A stretch of 42,626 bases of DNA from Protostelium mycophagum (GCA_002081555.1 KV921191.1:1-42626); one strand, 5' to 3'; counted from the first letter of the stretch, positions 23,171 through 34,688 are shown. Program-made: numbers and translations. The notes: generated from the sequence alone by a model not told the origin.

Positions 23171-25761
23171 ATGGAAGAAGGTTTTGCGATTGAGCCGAAG
23201 AGAGATTGTCCACACGTAGCGAAAGCATATGATGACTCTCTATTCATCCCAGATATGGTCTCAGGTTTGTCATAATGTAAAATAAAGAACTTACATTTGA
23301 AGCACATGAGGCTTGTGAGGGATGTGACAGTCGTATCGAAAATTGGATTTGTCTAAAGTGTTTCGCTGTTAATTGCAGCCGTTACCAAAAAGGTTCGTTG
23401 ATCATTTTCTGAAAAGACGATTTTGATTGATCGTCAGGACATGCAGCAAAACATTATCAAGACGATGAAGAACACTGTATTGGTGTCAGCTTCAGAGATT
23501 TGTCTGTGTGGTGTTATGAATGTGATAGTTACATCGTTGATGAGGTAAAGAGATGGATGTGATCATCACCAACTCTGTACAGACTATCGAACCATTATTA
23601 GCTCATCTTTTGAAATCAAAAATGGAAGACGAAGACGGCGACTTCGATGGTTTGTCATTTGATTGATTAATGATTCTAAAACAAAACAGGCAAATCAGAG
23701 GCATCGAGCGATGAAGATGACACTATCAGTAAGTTCTTGCCCGTCTCCACATTTTCATCATTCATTTTCTGAGACCAACAGCGGTGGACATGCTTTCACA
23801 GATATTGGGAAAATTTGGCACGAATCTTTCCAACACGAAAGATGAAGAGTCATTAAAGACCGAAGCCGTATTAGAAGATCTCACCATCCAATCTGTGGCA
23901 AAAGCCATCTTGGATGGAAAATGCAAGAACATCATCGTGATGTGCGGTGCTGGTGAGTCCATCTTCTATTATTTTTATTTGGAAATACAAATCCTCCAGG
24001 AATAAGTGTTGCTGCTGGCATCCCCGACTTCAGAACACCCGGTAAGATATCTTATTTGGACTGTACGATATCTCATATATTCATGATATCATAGGCACCG
24101 GTTTATACGACAATCTACAGAAGTACGGTTTACCACGCCCAACCGCCGTTTTTGAGATGGAGTGAGCACCATTTTTCCAATTTTCAATTGAAATAATTTT
24201 TTTATTAATAAATCCAAAAATCTCAAAATGAGCAAAGTTATAAAAATGAAAAATCTACAGACCTTTTTTCCCGCCAAAATCACATTTTTTTTCGATTTTC
24301 CTGATTTTCCAAGATATTTCAGACAACGGCCCCAGCCCTTTTATACTCTCGCCAAGGAGTTATATCCTGGAAATTACGACCCGACAACGGTACATTTCTT
24401 CATCAAATTGCTACAAGAGAAAGGCCTGCTGCTGAGGACTTTCACACAAAACATTGACACGCTGGAGCGGGTGGCCGGTATTGCGCCGGAATACCTCGTA
24501 GAAGCGCACGGTAGTTTTGGTAGCGCATCTTGTATCGACTGTAAAACGAGAGTGGACGATGATTGGCTGAGGAGTGAGTTTTTTCAAAATTGTTTTGGTG
24601 TTTGTTGAGCTTGAATAAATTTCCATTTTTTAATGAATTAAATTTTCTTGACGTCTATCACAAAAATAATCATAATATTTATTCGGAAAAATCATTTCTT
24701 TGGCAACAAAAAATTCTTGCGAGTATGACAGATTCAAATAATAATTTTAATTTTGAAAAAGAGAAATCTAAATTATGCAGGACAAGTATTTGATGATGTC
24801 ATACCAAAATGTGAGCTATGTCAAGGGCTGGTCAAACCTGACATCATATTCTTTGGCGAAGGTTTGCCCAAACGGTTCCATGAACAAGTTGTACAGGATT
24901 TCCCCAAGTGTGATTTACTCATTGTGATAGGTATTTTTTTGATGAAAATCATTTTCAATCATAAAATTTTACAATTGAAAAAATAACAAATTTAAAACAA
25001 ATCTTATGTACACAAAAATCTCACAAAAAATAACTTTTGTGATGCAATTTTATCTCATGAAAAAACGAATTGTAGAATAAAAGCTCAAAAGAACCAGGAA
25101 CATCACTACAAGTCCAACCGTTCGCGTCACTGATCGATAGAGTACCACCTCGCACACCAAGACTCTTAATCAATAGAGAAGAAGTAGGCAAGGAATCCTC
25201 CTTGGCCAGATTTGGCATTATCACACAGCGTAAGAGATTCCAACTTTTGTGATTTTATTTGATTTTATTACAATCTTTTCCATTTTGAATTTTGTGAATT
25301 TTTGTTGAGGATTGTAGATGGCTTCAGATTTGGATCACCGTCTAATTACCGTGATGTCGCATTGTTATGCGACTGTCAGTTTGGCGTGAAAGAATTCGCA
25401 AAAGAGCTGGGATGGAAGGTAAATATTCATTTTTCAAATTGAATTTGAAATTATTTCGATTTTAAAAAGATGTATGCAAACTGGCACAAAGGATGAATAA
25501 TAGTACAACTGTTTTAGTGAATTTTGTGTCAACATTCTAAAAAAACATCAGTAAAGATGCATTCTGTGGCCGCAAAACAAAATTTACAACTTGAGTGTAA
25601 TTTGGCCAGCTGGCTCGCTAAACCGAAATTGTTTTGATGATTTTCGTCTGCCAATTTATCTCTCTACATCGTTGTAGACTCATGAAAAGATATTCATAAA
25701 TAAACAGGAAGAGCTGGAAGCCATCGAAGCCGCTGGAAAAAAAAACAATAAATCAGCGTGA
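23171..25761 (+). CDS. Sirtuin (SIRT2-type NAD-dependent deacylase) with N-terminal ZnF-UBP
   Basis: Spliced exons encode first a UBP zinc finger (residues ~10-110: [45 protein letters not shown]) with the Cys/His ligands and the Arg, Trp and Tyr used to hold the ubiquitin C-terminus. An acidic linker follows, then a class I sirtuin core: [20 protein letters not shown] for NAD binding, [14 protein letters not shown], catalytic His in VEAHGSF, zinc pairs C-x2-C (CIDC, CELC), [12 protein letters not shown] and [10 protein letters not shown]. It is closest to SIRT2 ([19 protein letters not shown]). It should remove acyl groups from lysines while sensing free ubiquitin ends. My memory is that a Dictyostelium sirtuin has the same pairing. 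Its stop lies 6 bp from the stop of the convergent RRM gene. Confidence 0.92.
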
Positions 25762-25767
25762 TCCTCT

Positions 25768-26844
25768 TTATGATTTTGAAGTGCAATAATCGCACATTCC
25801 GTTCTCCTTCACCAAATCTTTACCAAAAGCTCCACATTTAGAACATCTCACCATACCCGCAGGAACCTAAAAATAGATTATTAAGGATGTTTTTGAATGA
25901 GACAGCTGCAAGCACATTTGTGAAGGTACCGCAAAACACGTTAAGTATCGTGATGATTTGTTTCAGCCCAGGAAAATTGAAACTTTCGTCAACAAATTTG
26001 CCACAAAGTTCAGATGCATATTACTATTGTACCAAGATGTACAAAAAAATGAAGATTTGAAAAGACAACAAAGTTACTTTGCCACACTAAAAAATAATGA
26101 GAAAATAATACCGTGGAAGTCCTAGCAGAGGCCTCCACTTTTTGTTTTCTTGGTGCGTTCTTCTGTACAATACTCTCTTGTACAATACCCCCGCTGGCAT
26201 CGATGTGGACACCTCCCTCCGCCTCTTCGGCCATCTTCATTACAACGTCATCGCGCCATACTAGAAAAATCAATACAAAATGATGATTGAAATGGTCAGA
26301 AGGATGGTTGTCGTGAAATGTAAAGATGATGACCGTGTAAAAGGTAGCACATCTTCTCGTGCTTTAGAAGATTTTTTTCTACCTAAACGAAGCATGCTAT
26401 AAAAACGCCCTTATTAATAAGATGAAAAGAAAAAGTCTCGTACTTGGTTGTCCTTTAGAACCAGAAGCAGGTAAGGGCTTTGCTATGCTTACTGATATGA
26501 CCTGAGGAGATCAGGTCAAAAAACAGATGGTTCATATACCTTTCCCAGAATTTCCGAATTGTGCATGTTGTCCATCGCAGCCATGGCGTCCTCAGAAACT
26601 TCATATTCTAGAAATCCGAAACCTCTATGTCTTCCTGTGATGATTTTGAGCTAGGGATCATATAAAGACACTCACCATTAGTATCTATGGGAAGATTGAC
26701 TTGTATTATGTCCCCAAATGGAATGAATGCCGCGCGAAGGAGTTCTTCTGTTGTACTATCGTCGAGACCACCTTCCACATCAGAAACAAAGATCAAATCA
26801 CACAAACCTACCGATATATATCGTCCTCTTTGGGTTCACTGCCA
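25768..26844 (-). CDS. PPIE-type RRM protein with a C-terminal zinc ribbon, no cyclophilin domain
   Basis: From ATG 26844-26842 the spliced minus strand reads [20 protein letters not shown], then [20 protein letters not shown], then [20 protein letters not shown], then [11 protein letters not shown]. This is very close to the RRM of cyclophilin E (MATTKRVLYVGGL..., [19 protein letters not shown]), with RNP2 and RNP1 intact. An acidic linker begins [17 protein letters not shown]. No cyclophilin domain follows; the last exon (25866-25768) encodes a small C-x2-C...C-x2-C element ([13 protein letters not shown]). An extra exon near 25900-26030 ([17 protein letters not shown]) is possible and would fill a 240-nt intron. 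Likely a nuclear RNA-binding protein. Confidence 0.78.
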
Positions 26845-26980
26845 TCTTTTGTTATGTGGTGATGTGATCTTTAGAACTTTCCAGAAATTTTACCTGTTGT
26901 TTTCTGAAAAAAATCAGTTCGCCAACTCGAACCAACACAGACAACAACACACAGACGTGGCAACAAGACACACAAAACAG
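26845..26980. promoter_or_regulatory. Divergent promoter region
   Basis: Separates the RRM gene (-) from the homeodomain gene (+), so it must hold one or both promoters. No clear TATA box is seen. An open frame across it on the plus strand mirrors the RRM gene and is not believed. Confidence 0.35.
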
Positions 26981-27015
26981 GTGAGCTCTTCTTCCTCTAA
27001 AACTTTGGATCATAG

Positions 27016-28187
27016 AGGGGTTTTAATGTGCACCGCAGTAACGAAGACGACGAACATGACTTGGGTTTCCAGAAGGAAGTACTTTCTTAAACCGATCAAA
27101 GAGGTGTCGATGAATTTGAAATAGAACGAGCACTAATACGTGCAGCTCAAAGAGGATACGAGAGATTCCATCTCCATTAATGTCCCGAAGGATCCAGCAG
27201 CTTCTAAATTGAAAGAAGTATGATTTCGAATTTGTGGAGCCTCACTCTCTGCAGGAAGTCTCGCTGCCAAAAGTCTTGGGTGTCGGGCCACCCATCGTGG
27301 CACAAGTCTTAACCTCCTGTTCTGGTACAGCGGTGGGTTGATAGATCATGATCGAGGTCTTTGACTAAATCATTTGAAGCCGGAACCGGCAGATGTTTTG
27401 GACACTTCTGGTCCTCCAGAACAGGCCACGATTGACAGTGCTCTTTTGGGACTCAAAAGGGCAGCGACGAGATCTCTAACATACATCGAAAAAGAGATCC
27501 TCAAGGAAGCATTTAAAGAGAGGACGTTCACAAAAGCAGAAGCCGAGGAGCTCCAACAGAAGGTCGATTTAACGGTGAAACAGATAATTAAGTGGTCTTA
27601 CCGTTATCTTGGCTCCCGACAATTAAACGGTCGTGGACAGAAATTGAGCACCCCTTTGTACAAAGCATACATAGAGAATGGATTCAAGATACCAACTCTG
27701 GCACAGAGACAAGTATTAGGAGAAGAGCTCAACGTCACCCCAAGCCGGATCAGACAATTTTATAAATACCGCGAGAAGGTCAACCAACTGCCGAAACCAT
27801 CAGCTAACAACCCCAAACCCCCCTCACTCCCCAAGATACATTCTAAAAATAGCACCACAAAGTCACAAAAAGCCAACTCGGAACCAGCTGTAGAACCAAC
27901 CAGAGCCGAAGAGAAGAAGAAGAGCGTAAAGACGATCCCAGCACCCTCTCCTCCTGCTAAAAAGCCCAAACCAAACGAACCTGTACTCTCCGCGTACGAG
28001 GTGCCCGATTTTTTGAACCTTCGAAGTGTCAGTTGGGATTCTTGAGTCGTAATTTTCAAAGAAGTTTCGAGACAGTCTCTGAATCTATTTTTAGATCGAG
28101 AGGAACAAGCGCATAGAGGCCAATAACCGATTTCTTGCAGCCCTGAACATAGGGTCTCTCGCAGACAAGAGACCTAAAAAGAGATGA
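27016..28187 (+). CDS. Protein with two divergent homeodomain-like regions (5' end incomplete)
   Basis: Exons from 27016 (RGFNVHRSNEDDEHDLGF), joined across introns of about 70, 38 and 49 nt, lead into a frame ending in DKRPKKR and a stop at 28187. Two three-helix homeodomain-like units are visible: LTYIEKEILKEAF...VDLTVKQIIKWSYRYLGSR, and LYKAYIENGFKIPTLAQRQV...LNVTPSRIRQFYKYREKV. In both, the recognition helix departs from the usual W-F-x-N-R. A Pro/Lys/Ser-rich region and a basic nuclear-localisation-like end follow. I infer a nuclear DNA-binding protein. No in-frame ATG is visible in the first exon, so translation must begin upstream, probably before the 35-nt intron at 26981-27015. Confidence 0.62.
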
Positions 28188-28284
28188 ACAAAACAGATCG
28201 AAGATTTAATGAAGAGGATAAAACGAAGCAATTTTGTTCTCGAAATCGTTCAGATCGTACACTTGCCCCTTTAAAAGTGAAAAG

Positions 28285-29068
28285 ATGATGTCTGAGATCA
28301 TCTCAAATGATTTTGCAGACATGATCAAATACTGTCTACAACGGTGTATCATGTCTCAGATGACGCCCGAAACATTCTGGAAATGGAAGATGATCATCAA
28401 CCCGAGGAACTGCCTGATCCCTTGGATGTATCAATAGAACAAACGGACGAAAGTGATTCTCAACTGCAGTTTTTGGATGATTCCATCATCAAAGGGAGAA
28501 GACATCATGGAACAGATAGCAGCATAGACAATCTGCTATACAGAAAATTAAGAAGAAGGCCTTACGTTATAGATGATTTGCCTTCACCCTCTCTGTTTCA
28601 AGGAACTCAACTCGTAGAACTGCAGGAATTACTAAAAGGAGAGGCGGTAGAGGATGAGATTGGTAACTTGATCGACATTCGTCATTACGTTGTTAAATGT
28701 TCTTCAGATGATCGAACGATGGGTACAATACAGAAGAAAATCTATGAGTCAACACAGAAATTGTGTCATTTAGGTGTGCAAAAGATCATTTCTTGGATTA
28801 TTTGTTGATTCTGGCAGCTTCACAAGTTCGGCACTATGACAAGTTGGTATCTTCTGCTGGACATTTCAAATTAGATCTGGATCAGTTAACATCACTTCCT
28901 TCAGACGTTGAAAACAGTATTGCAGGATTACCGCCAGCTCTCAGAAAGGTAAGCCAACATATGAAACAGAAAAATGAGACGATACAGGATGTAGAATACA
29001 TCATAACAAATCTAAGAATGAATCCCACATTTCTAGGTGAGTCAGACGATTTTCATCTCTATCAATGA
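28285..29068 (+). CDS. Unrecognised acidic, partly coiled-coil protein
   Basis: Starts at MMSEIISNDFADMIKY. A 26-nt candidate intron (28334-28359) joins it to an acidic stretch (ARNILEMEDDHQPEELPDP). A 44-nt intron near 28764 then leads to a helical C-terminus (ASQVRHYDKLVSSAGHFKLD, NETIQDVEYIITNL). The long central frame has good coding character, but I do not recognise a family. The stop at 29066-29068 lies after a possible donor (CTAGGTGAGT), so the real gene may continue. It starts 97 bp after the homeodomain gene stop. Confidence 0.5.
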
Positions 29069-29335
29069 AAATGTACATTTACATTGTCTCTTCGATTAAT
29101 GACGAGAAAACCGAAATAAAACAAAATAATAAAAATATAAAGGGGAGAGGCTGTTAAGAGGAGGCCACCGGAGTGAGTCTGGTACAAACGCGTCACAGAC
29201 GATATCTCAATCGATTGTCACATCCATATTCAATTCGTGTTTCACGTCATGGGATGAGGCTTTATTACTTCACTTTTTAGAGGTATATTTGCCATTTTAT
29301 TCTTCAGGATCGCGAACACAACGCGACGATTTATT

Positions 29336-29765
29336 TTAGTATTTATTCTACTGAATTTGTACCGTCCATACTGCAGTGTCGTACTTCGGTTTGAGGTTTT
29401 GTGTTGCAACAGAGCCGCACTGTATATATATCACTGCGGGCAGAGCCGCAGTATACATTTATCTCGTTGAGGGATTTTGTACCGCGGCAGAGCCGCAGCA
29501 TATCTGTACCTTTGTTCTGGATCTTTTTCACTGCGGCAGAGCCGCAGTGTATATTTATGCTCGCGGTTTCGTATTGTGTGATGGAATGGTATTGTATCTT
29601 TATATCTGGTTTATTTGAACTGCGCCAGAGCTGCAGCACATATTATATGGGTTCTGTTGGGGTTTTGTATTGCGGCAGCGCCGCAGCACATCTTTATACT
29701 TGAGTTTATCTGTACTGCTGCAGAGCTGTGTATCATTACGCTGGCAATTATTTGTACTGCGTCGA
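29336..29765. repeat. Cluster of spaced GC-rich palindromes
   Basis: Six or seven copies of a palindrome close to CTGCGGCAGAGCCGCAG recur every 40-90 bp in an AT-rich setting. Clear copies: 29436-29449, 29484-29496, 29533-29545 and 29672-29684; degraded copies near 29410, 29620 and 29711. Most are followed by [TC]ATATCTTTATA-like sequence and preceded by TTTTGTA. ORFs across it are periodic artefacts. It lies between the unrecognised gene and the RasGAP-VPS9 gene. Confidence 0.85.
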
Positions 29766-29837
29766 TAGCCACACGGTAGTTTAATAGATATCAATATGCA
29801 AAAAATAAAATTCAAATATTTAAATTGTACAGAGTTT

Positions 29838-32800
29838 ATGCTTGATGTCCCCTGCACTAACAACCACATCGCACCAAGAGAGGATGACGAATACATTGTT
29901 AAACACTTATTTACAGTGAGTCGAATTTTCTAGTCAAAAAGAATTGGATATGTTCATTAATTTGTGAATAAAATATTATCATTTAAAATAATAATATATA
30001 TAATGCGAACAGGTCGTTTTCACTACTTATCTGCAAGAATAAATAATAAGAGGGATTAATGCGATGCAGTTACACATATTCGAAGGCATTAATATCCAAT
30101 ATAATGAAAGATTGCATATTAGAAATCATTCAGGACTTAGACTTGGACTTATCCAACACAAACGACAAGGTGAGATTTTTATTTCGAGATTTATAAAATT
30201 GTCATTTTGAAATGAAAAATTTTATGTTGTAGAGGTTATTCACGTGTGAAAAATAAACCACGAATTTTCGTTATCAGAAAAAGATATTGAATAGTAACAA
30301 GGGAACGGAACAACAAATGACACATCTGGCGATATGGTTGATTCACAATATTACGGATGAAGTGGACAGGTGGATCATATCTACAACGATGTAATGACGC
30401 TGATCTATTTTTAGCTTACCGTACGGACTGAGATACATAACAAAAGTGATATCACAGTGAGTGTTTACAATGAAAATTATTCACAACTATCTCAGAAAAT
30501 AAATTTTATTTTTCCTCCGCTGCAAATACCCAGAAAACGCACAGGAATAAAACCTCAAGACACCAAAATTTTCTAGAAAAAAATATTGACAAATAAGGTT
30601 GGAAGGAAAAAGAATACAGACCAGCGTCATGCAGATCGTGATGGAGAATGTGTTCATAAGAACATTGATTAATCCGGAATTATACGGAATAACTCTACTG
30701 ATGGGCAGTAGAGCAAAAAATAATCTGTTAGCGGTGAGTCAATCAAATTTTATTTATGTTCATTTATAAAAAATACGCCAGAAATTGAACAGAAAAATCG
30801 CGAAATCCAACAAAAAAATCATTTGACTCGATGTAGATCGCGAGATGTATGACTGTCATCTTCTCTGGAATCGGCGATGGAAATTCCATCAGAAAGTACG
30901 GCCCTGAGGTACCTTTTTTTCATGGTACAAATGATTGGACCGAAGACTGTTCCGGAGATATCTCATCTTTGACTTCAAAGATCTTTCGAGATATCATATT
31001 TTCCCCCTGTGTTTTGAAGATTTTCAGGTTTATTTAAAGTTGGAAAATTTCTGTCGAGAATGTGTAATCGTCCCATCACTGGATACTTATTACGGTTATA
31101 AGACACACAACGGTATCCTAGGTAACGGAACAAAAAATTCCAAGAATTTTCGAGAATTGATGGGAAAAGGTACCCCTCGTGAACAGAACGTCATCGTTTC
31201 CCCCGCGGACCTTGTCGACATTTTAAACATCATCACGAGTACAGAAGTCTACCAGAACGATCTACAACTGAGCGAGACTGTCGACAGGGTGCTCCAGCAG
31301 ATTGACAAAGAATCTGGGTTCTTCATGATCAACGTGTCATCTACAACGAAGCCCGCGCGGCGGAAGGTGAGTTTTCTTCGAATTTTCAGGGAATTTTCAG
31401 CGCGAAATTTTCTGAGCGTTGTAGATTACTGACCCGCTGCCTCGGAAGATGATTGATCATTGTAAGAATGTACTATCAAGCACATTACTATCACTAGACG
31501 ATATATGCGGTTACCATGGTTACCCAATCCTCAACATTTTGTCGCACCAAATATCTGTATGTCTCCGAAATCATTCAAAGTATTTTACTTCTCGAATTTC
31601 ATGGTACCATCCGCACTTGAAATGACGGATTACAGAGGTGTAGATACACATCGTCCCATAGCGCCAAGTCGCAGATCAACGAGACGATAAAATGTCTGAA
31701 GGAATTACCTCAGCATTACCAGAATAATGATTGGTCAATGATCTTGAGTGACATGACCCAAGTATTTATTTCATCCTTTTTTAATTGATTTTTTTATTTG
31801 ATGTTTAAAGAATTCTCCTATAAATGTTTCAAATTTCAAATATTTATACTTAAATTTTTCAACGTTTTAAAAAAAAAAAGAAAAAAAAGAAGTTGTAATT
31901 TGACAGATGTCAGGACTATGAAAATAGACGAAATAAAAAATCGGAAGAAAGGACAACAGCATTATCACTTTTAACTCGTCTACAATCCAATATTAAAGCG
32001 GTGAGAATTCAACAATTTTTTTAAAAAAATGGATTGACGCGGTGTAGATGGAGGGGGTGAAGAATGCTCATCTACAATTCCTGTCATTTGTCAAAGTGAG
32101 ATACATCAGAGAGAAATCATTAAAAGCCGCAGAAGACGCGTAAGTATTTCACACATTTTTAAAGTGAAGAATTCACGTTAATAAACGAATTCTGTCACGG
32201 TAACGCTACCGTGTCTTTTTCCAAATGAATTTCCAGAAAATGAAAATGAAAAAATAATAAAAACAGTTTTGTGAGCCAATTTGATGTCTCTGTCGACAGA
32301 AGGAGGACAGACGTCGACATGATCAAACTATGCGCTTGTACAGTAGAGATTGACCCTGACAAAGAGATAAGATGTCTCAAATGCTCTACCAGGAAGAGAT
32401 TGATCTCCAAGTATATGGACTTGGTACGTCATCAATTTATTCAATCATATTTCCAAGTGTTATTTCATGGTTGCGGCAAGCTGCCCCGTATACAAGTCCG
32501 AAGGGGCTCGTCGGTTTCCATCGGACGCGGTTCTTACCGCGAATTCTTAACGTGACAGATTTCGGAAAGGGCGATTTGTACTCTTTTGTGAATCTCGAAA
32601 TCCTGCAGGAATCGACTGGATTGCGGCAAAGCCGCGTAGAACAATTGTTGTGCGTTTCTAAGTATTTTTTATATCTATGGCAATGCCACGCAAACGAAAC
32701 TACGGCCAAGACGCAAACAAGTAGCAAAACAGTCATAAAATCGCAATAAAAAACGCAATGAAATGATGAAATAAATGCTACAATAAGATGCTCTGCGGCT

Positions 32801-34688
32801 GAGCCGCAGAACTAGTGAATATACCAAAACAATGCCTGCGGCAGAGCCAGTAAGACGACTTGATGTCTATTTATCAAAGTGCGGTTAGGTACCGTGAACT
32901 CGCGGTACGCTAACGCGATCCTACAAGTGTAAACCACCACAAAACATTCAAACCGTGTATTTTCCAACATCAATATATATATTTTTGAATAATAACAGAC
33001 TCGGGATGTTGTAGTTTCACACAGGACAATCGAAGACCAAGAGATTGACCACGCTCTTCGAATATTGGAGAGAAACCTCATCCTTCGGTTATTCAAATCG
33101 TGAGTGATTATATCAATGAAATAGTGTTAAAGACTTTCACAATTACGACGAAAACATTTGTATTTGTAAAAAAATCACTAAAAATATGCATACGAATATT
33201 TCGAAAAGATATTTTCTTGACAAATGAACAAAAAAATACTTTTCGTGGCAATATCACAAAAATTTTTATTTTCATTTTTATAATTTCAAAAATATTTCTG
33301 AAGATTTTCAGGACATTTTCACTGAACCAGAGTGACATAGAGTTTGAAAAAATGATTAAAAGTGTGGAGAGTATAGACTTGACCGCACTTGGTGTCCCGG
33401 AGGCCCTCAAACATCAAGCCCCGTGGCAAGTTGTACAAAAACGTAACAATATCCGGAATTATTGAACAAAATTCAAAAATTTAGTTGAAAAAACCCAAGT
33501 AGATCTAGAATTTCCAAAATATAAAAATATTAAAAAATATAAAAGAATATACAAATAGATTCCCACAATAAATATAAAAATAGATAAAAATAGATAAAAA
33601 ATGATAAAAAGATATTGAAAAATAGATTTGCAAAGCCAAAAATCACCAAAAATTGCATAAAAAACAAAAAAAACATAATAAATACTGAAATACACCAGAA
33701 TTAGTAAATATGAATAAATTCAGAACCCCACACGAGAAGATGAGGTGCATTGTAGATACGTGGTCTATACTATTCAATCATATGAAGAAATTTAACGATG
33801 CCGGCCCTGACACTTTTCTTCCCATAATGGTGAGTTTTTCTTTCTTTTTTATCAAAATTTTGTGAACTTTTTCTTGATTTCTGTGAAAAAAAATTTAATT
33901 GTTTTTTTAATATTTTTGTGAATTTTTGGAAGAATAATTTTGAATGAATTTCAGAGTTATATTATCTACTGTGCCAAGCCGAGAAATCTCCTCTCCAACC
34001 TATGGTGAGTTTTATTCTTTTGAGACAGAGTGATGACGTCACCAGTTTCATTTCAATGTGCGGCACCATCGACGCTGAGGAGGAGATAGCTCTCGTCAAT
34101 TTCAAATCTGCAGTGGAGATTCTGCGACAATTTTTACACACAGAAGAACAAGATAAACTACAATGGGTTTGCGGCAAGAAAAACGACAAAAAAAGAGGAA
34201 AAAAAGAACGAAAAAAACAAAAAAACGAGGAAAAAGACGAAGAAAATCGAGAAAAAGAAGAAGAAAATCGAGAAAATGACGGAAAAAGAGAAGAAAAAAC
34301 GGAGGAATTCGAAGAATTCGAAAAAAGCGAGGAAGAAAGTGAAGAAAAAGAAGAAAATATCGCGAGAAAACGAGGAAATTCGGCGATAATCGCGCAAGAA
34401 TCGATCGAGCGAAGATTAACAAAATTGAAAAACGAAGAAATTTTGAGGCAAGACAGAACTTCAGGAATTTTATCCGGCAGCGTATGGGTGAATTTTAATT
34501 TTTTCATTCTTTTTTGTGAAAAAAATTTGGCGGGAAAACGTGAATTCAAATTTCAAATGTGACGTTTTAAAACAGAACAGGTGCCGCATGATGAAGAAGA
34601 GATACTGAGTACAGTGCATGAGATGAGGTATATAGAGGATGTAGAAACAAAAACTCCCACGTTTGCGAGGCATAGGACCCACCAGTGA
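29838..34688 (+). CDS. RasGAP-VPS9 protein, GAPVD1/RME-6-like arrangement
   Basis: The first supported exon reads PREDDEYIVKHLFT and joins ALISNIMKDCILEIIQDL, the usual start of a RasGAP fold. Then come LPYGLRYITKVIS and VFIRTLINPELYG, the latter matching F-x-R-F-x-N-P-A. The arginine-finger site appears to read ILNSNKGTEQQM, so the finger Arg may be missing. A long helical middle follows. At 33.73-34.15 kb a VPS9 domain is clear: EKMRCIVDTWSILFNHMKKF, DAGPDTFLPIMSYIIYCAKP, NLLSNL. It keeps the catalytic Asp of Rab5 exchange factors, but the usual Y-x-x-T is weak (EIALVNFKSAVEIL). A Lys/Glu-rich linker (34170-34370) and a short tail end at 34688. Predicted role: Rab5 activation in endocytosis linked to Ras. 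The first exon may not be the true start. Confidence 0.8.
32424..32998 (+). repeat. Oversized intron carrying GC palindromes
   Basis: This 575-nt intron of the RasGAP-VPS9 gene is more than ten times the usual length. It contains GCGGCAAAGCCGC (32623-32635), GCGGCTGAGCCGC (32795-32807) and a half copy at 32833, the same family as the cluster at 29.4 kb. It looks like an intron enlarged by repeat insertion; both splice ends are ordinary (GTACGT, AATAACAG). Confidence 0.7.

Noticed and set aside
26687-27124. 145-codon plus-strand frame
   Set aside because: Crosses the RRM exons on the other strand and the divergent promoter; only its last part overlaps a plausible exon in another frame.
29343-29703. 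ORFs encoding repeated Ala-Ala-Glu-Pro-Gln peptides
   Set aside because: They are translations of the GC palindrome cluster and occur on both strands equally.
34102-34422. Phe-rich minus-strand frames
   Set aside because: Complement of the Lys/Glu-rich linker of the RasGAP-VPS9 gene.
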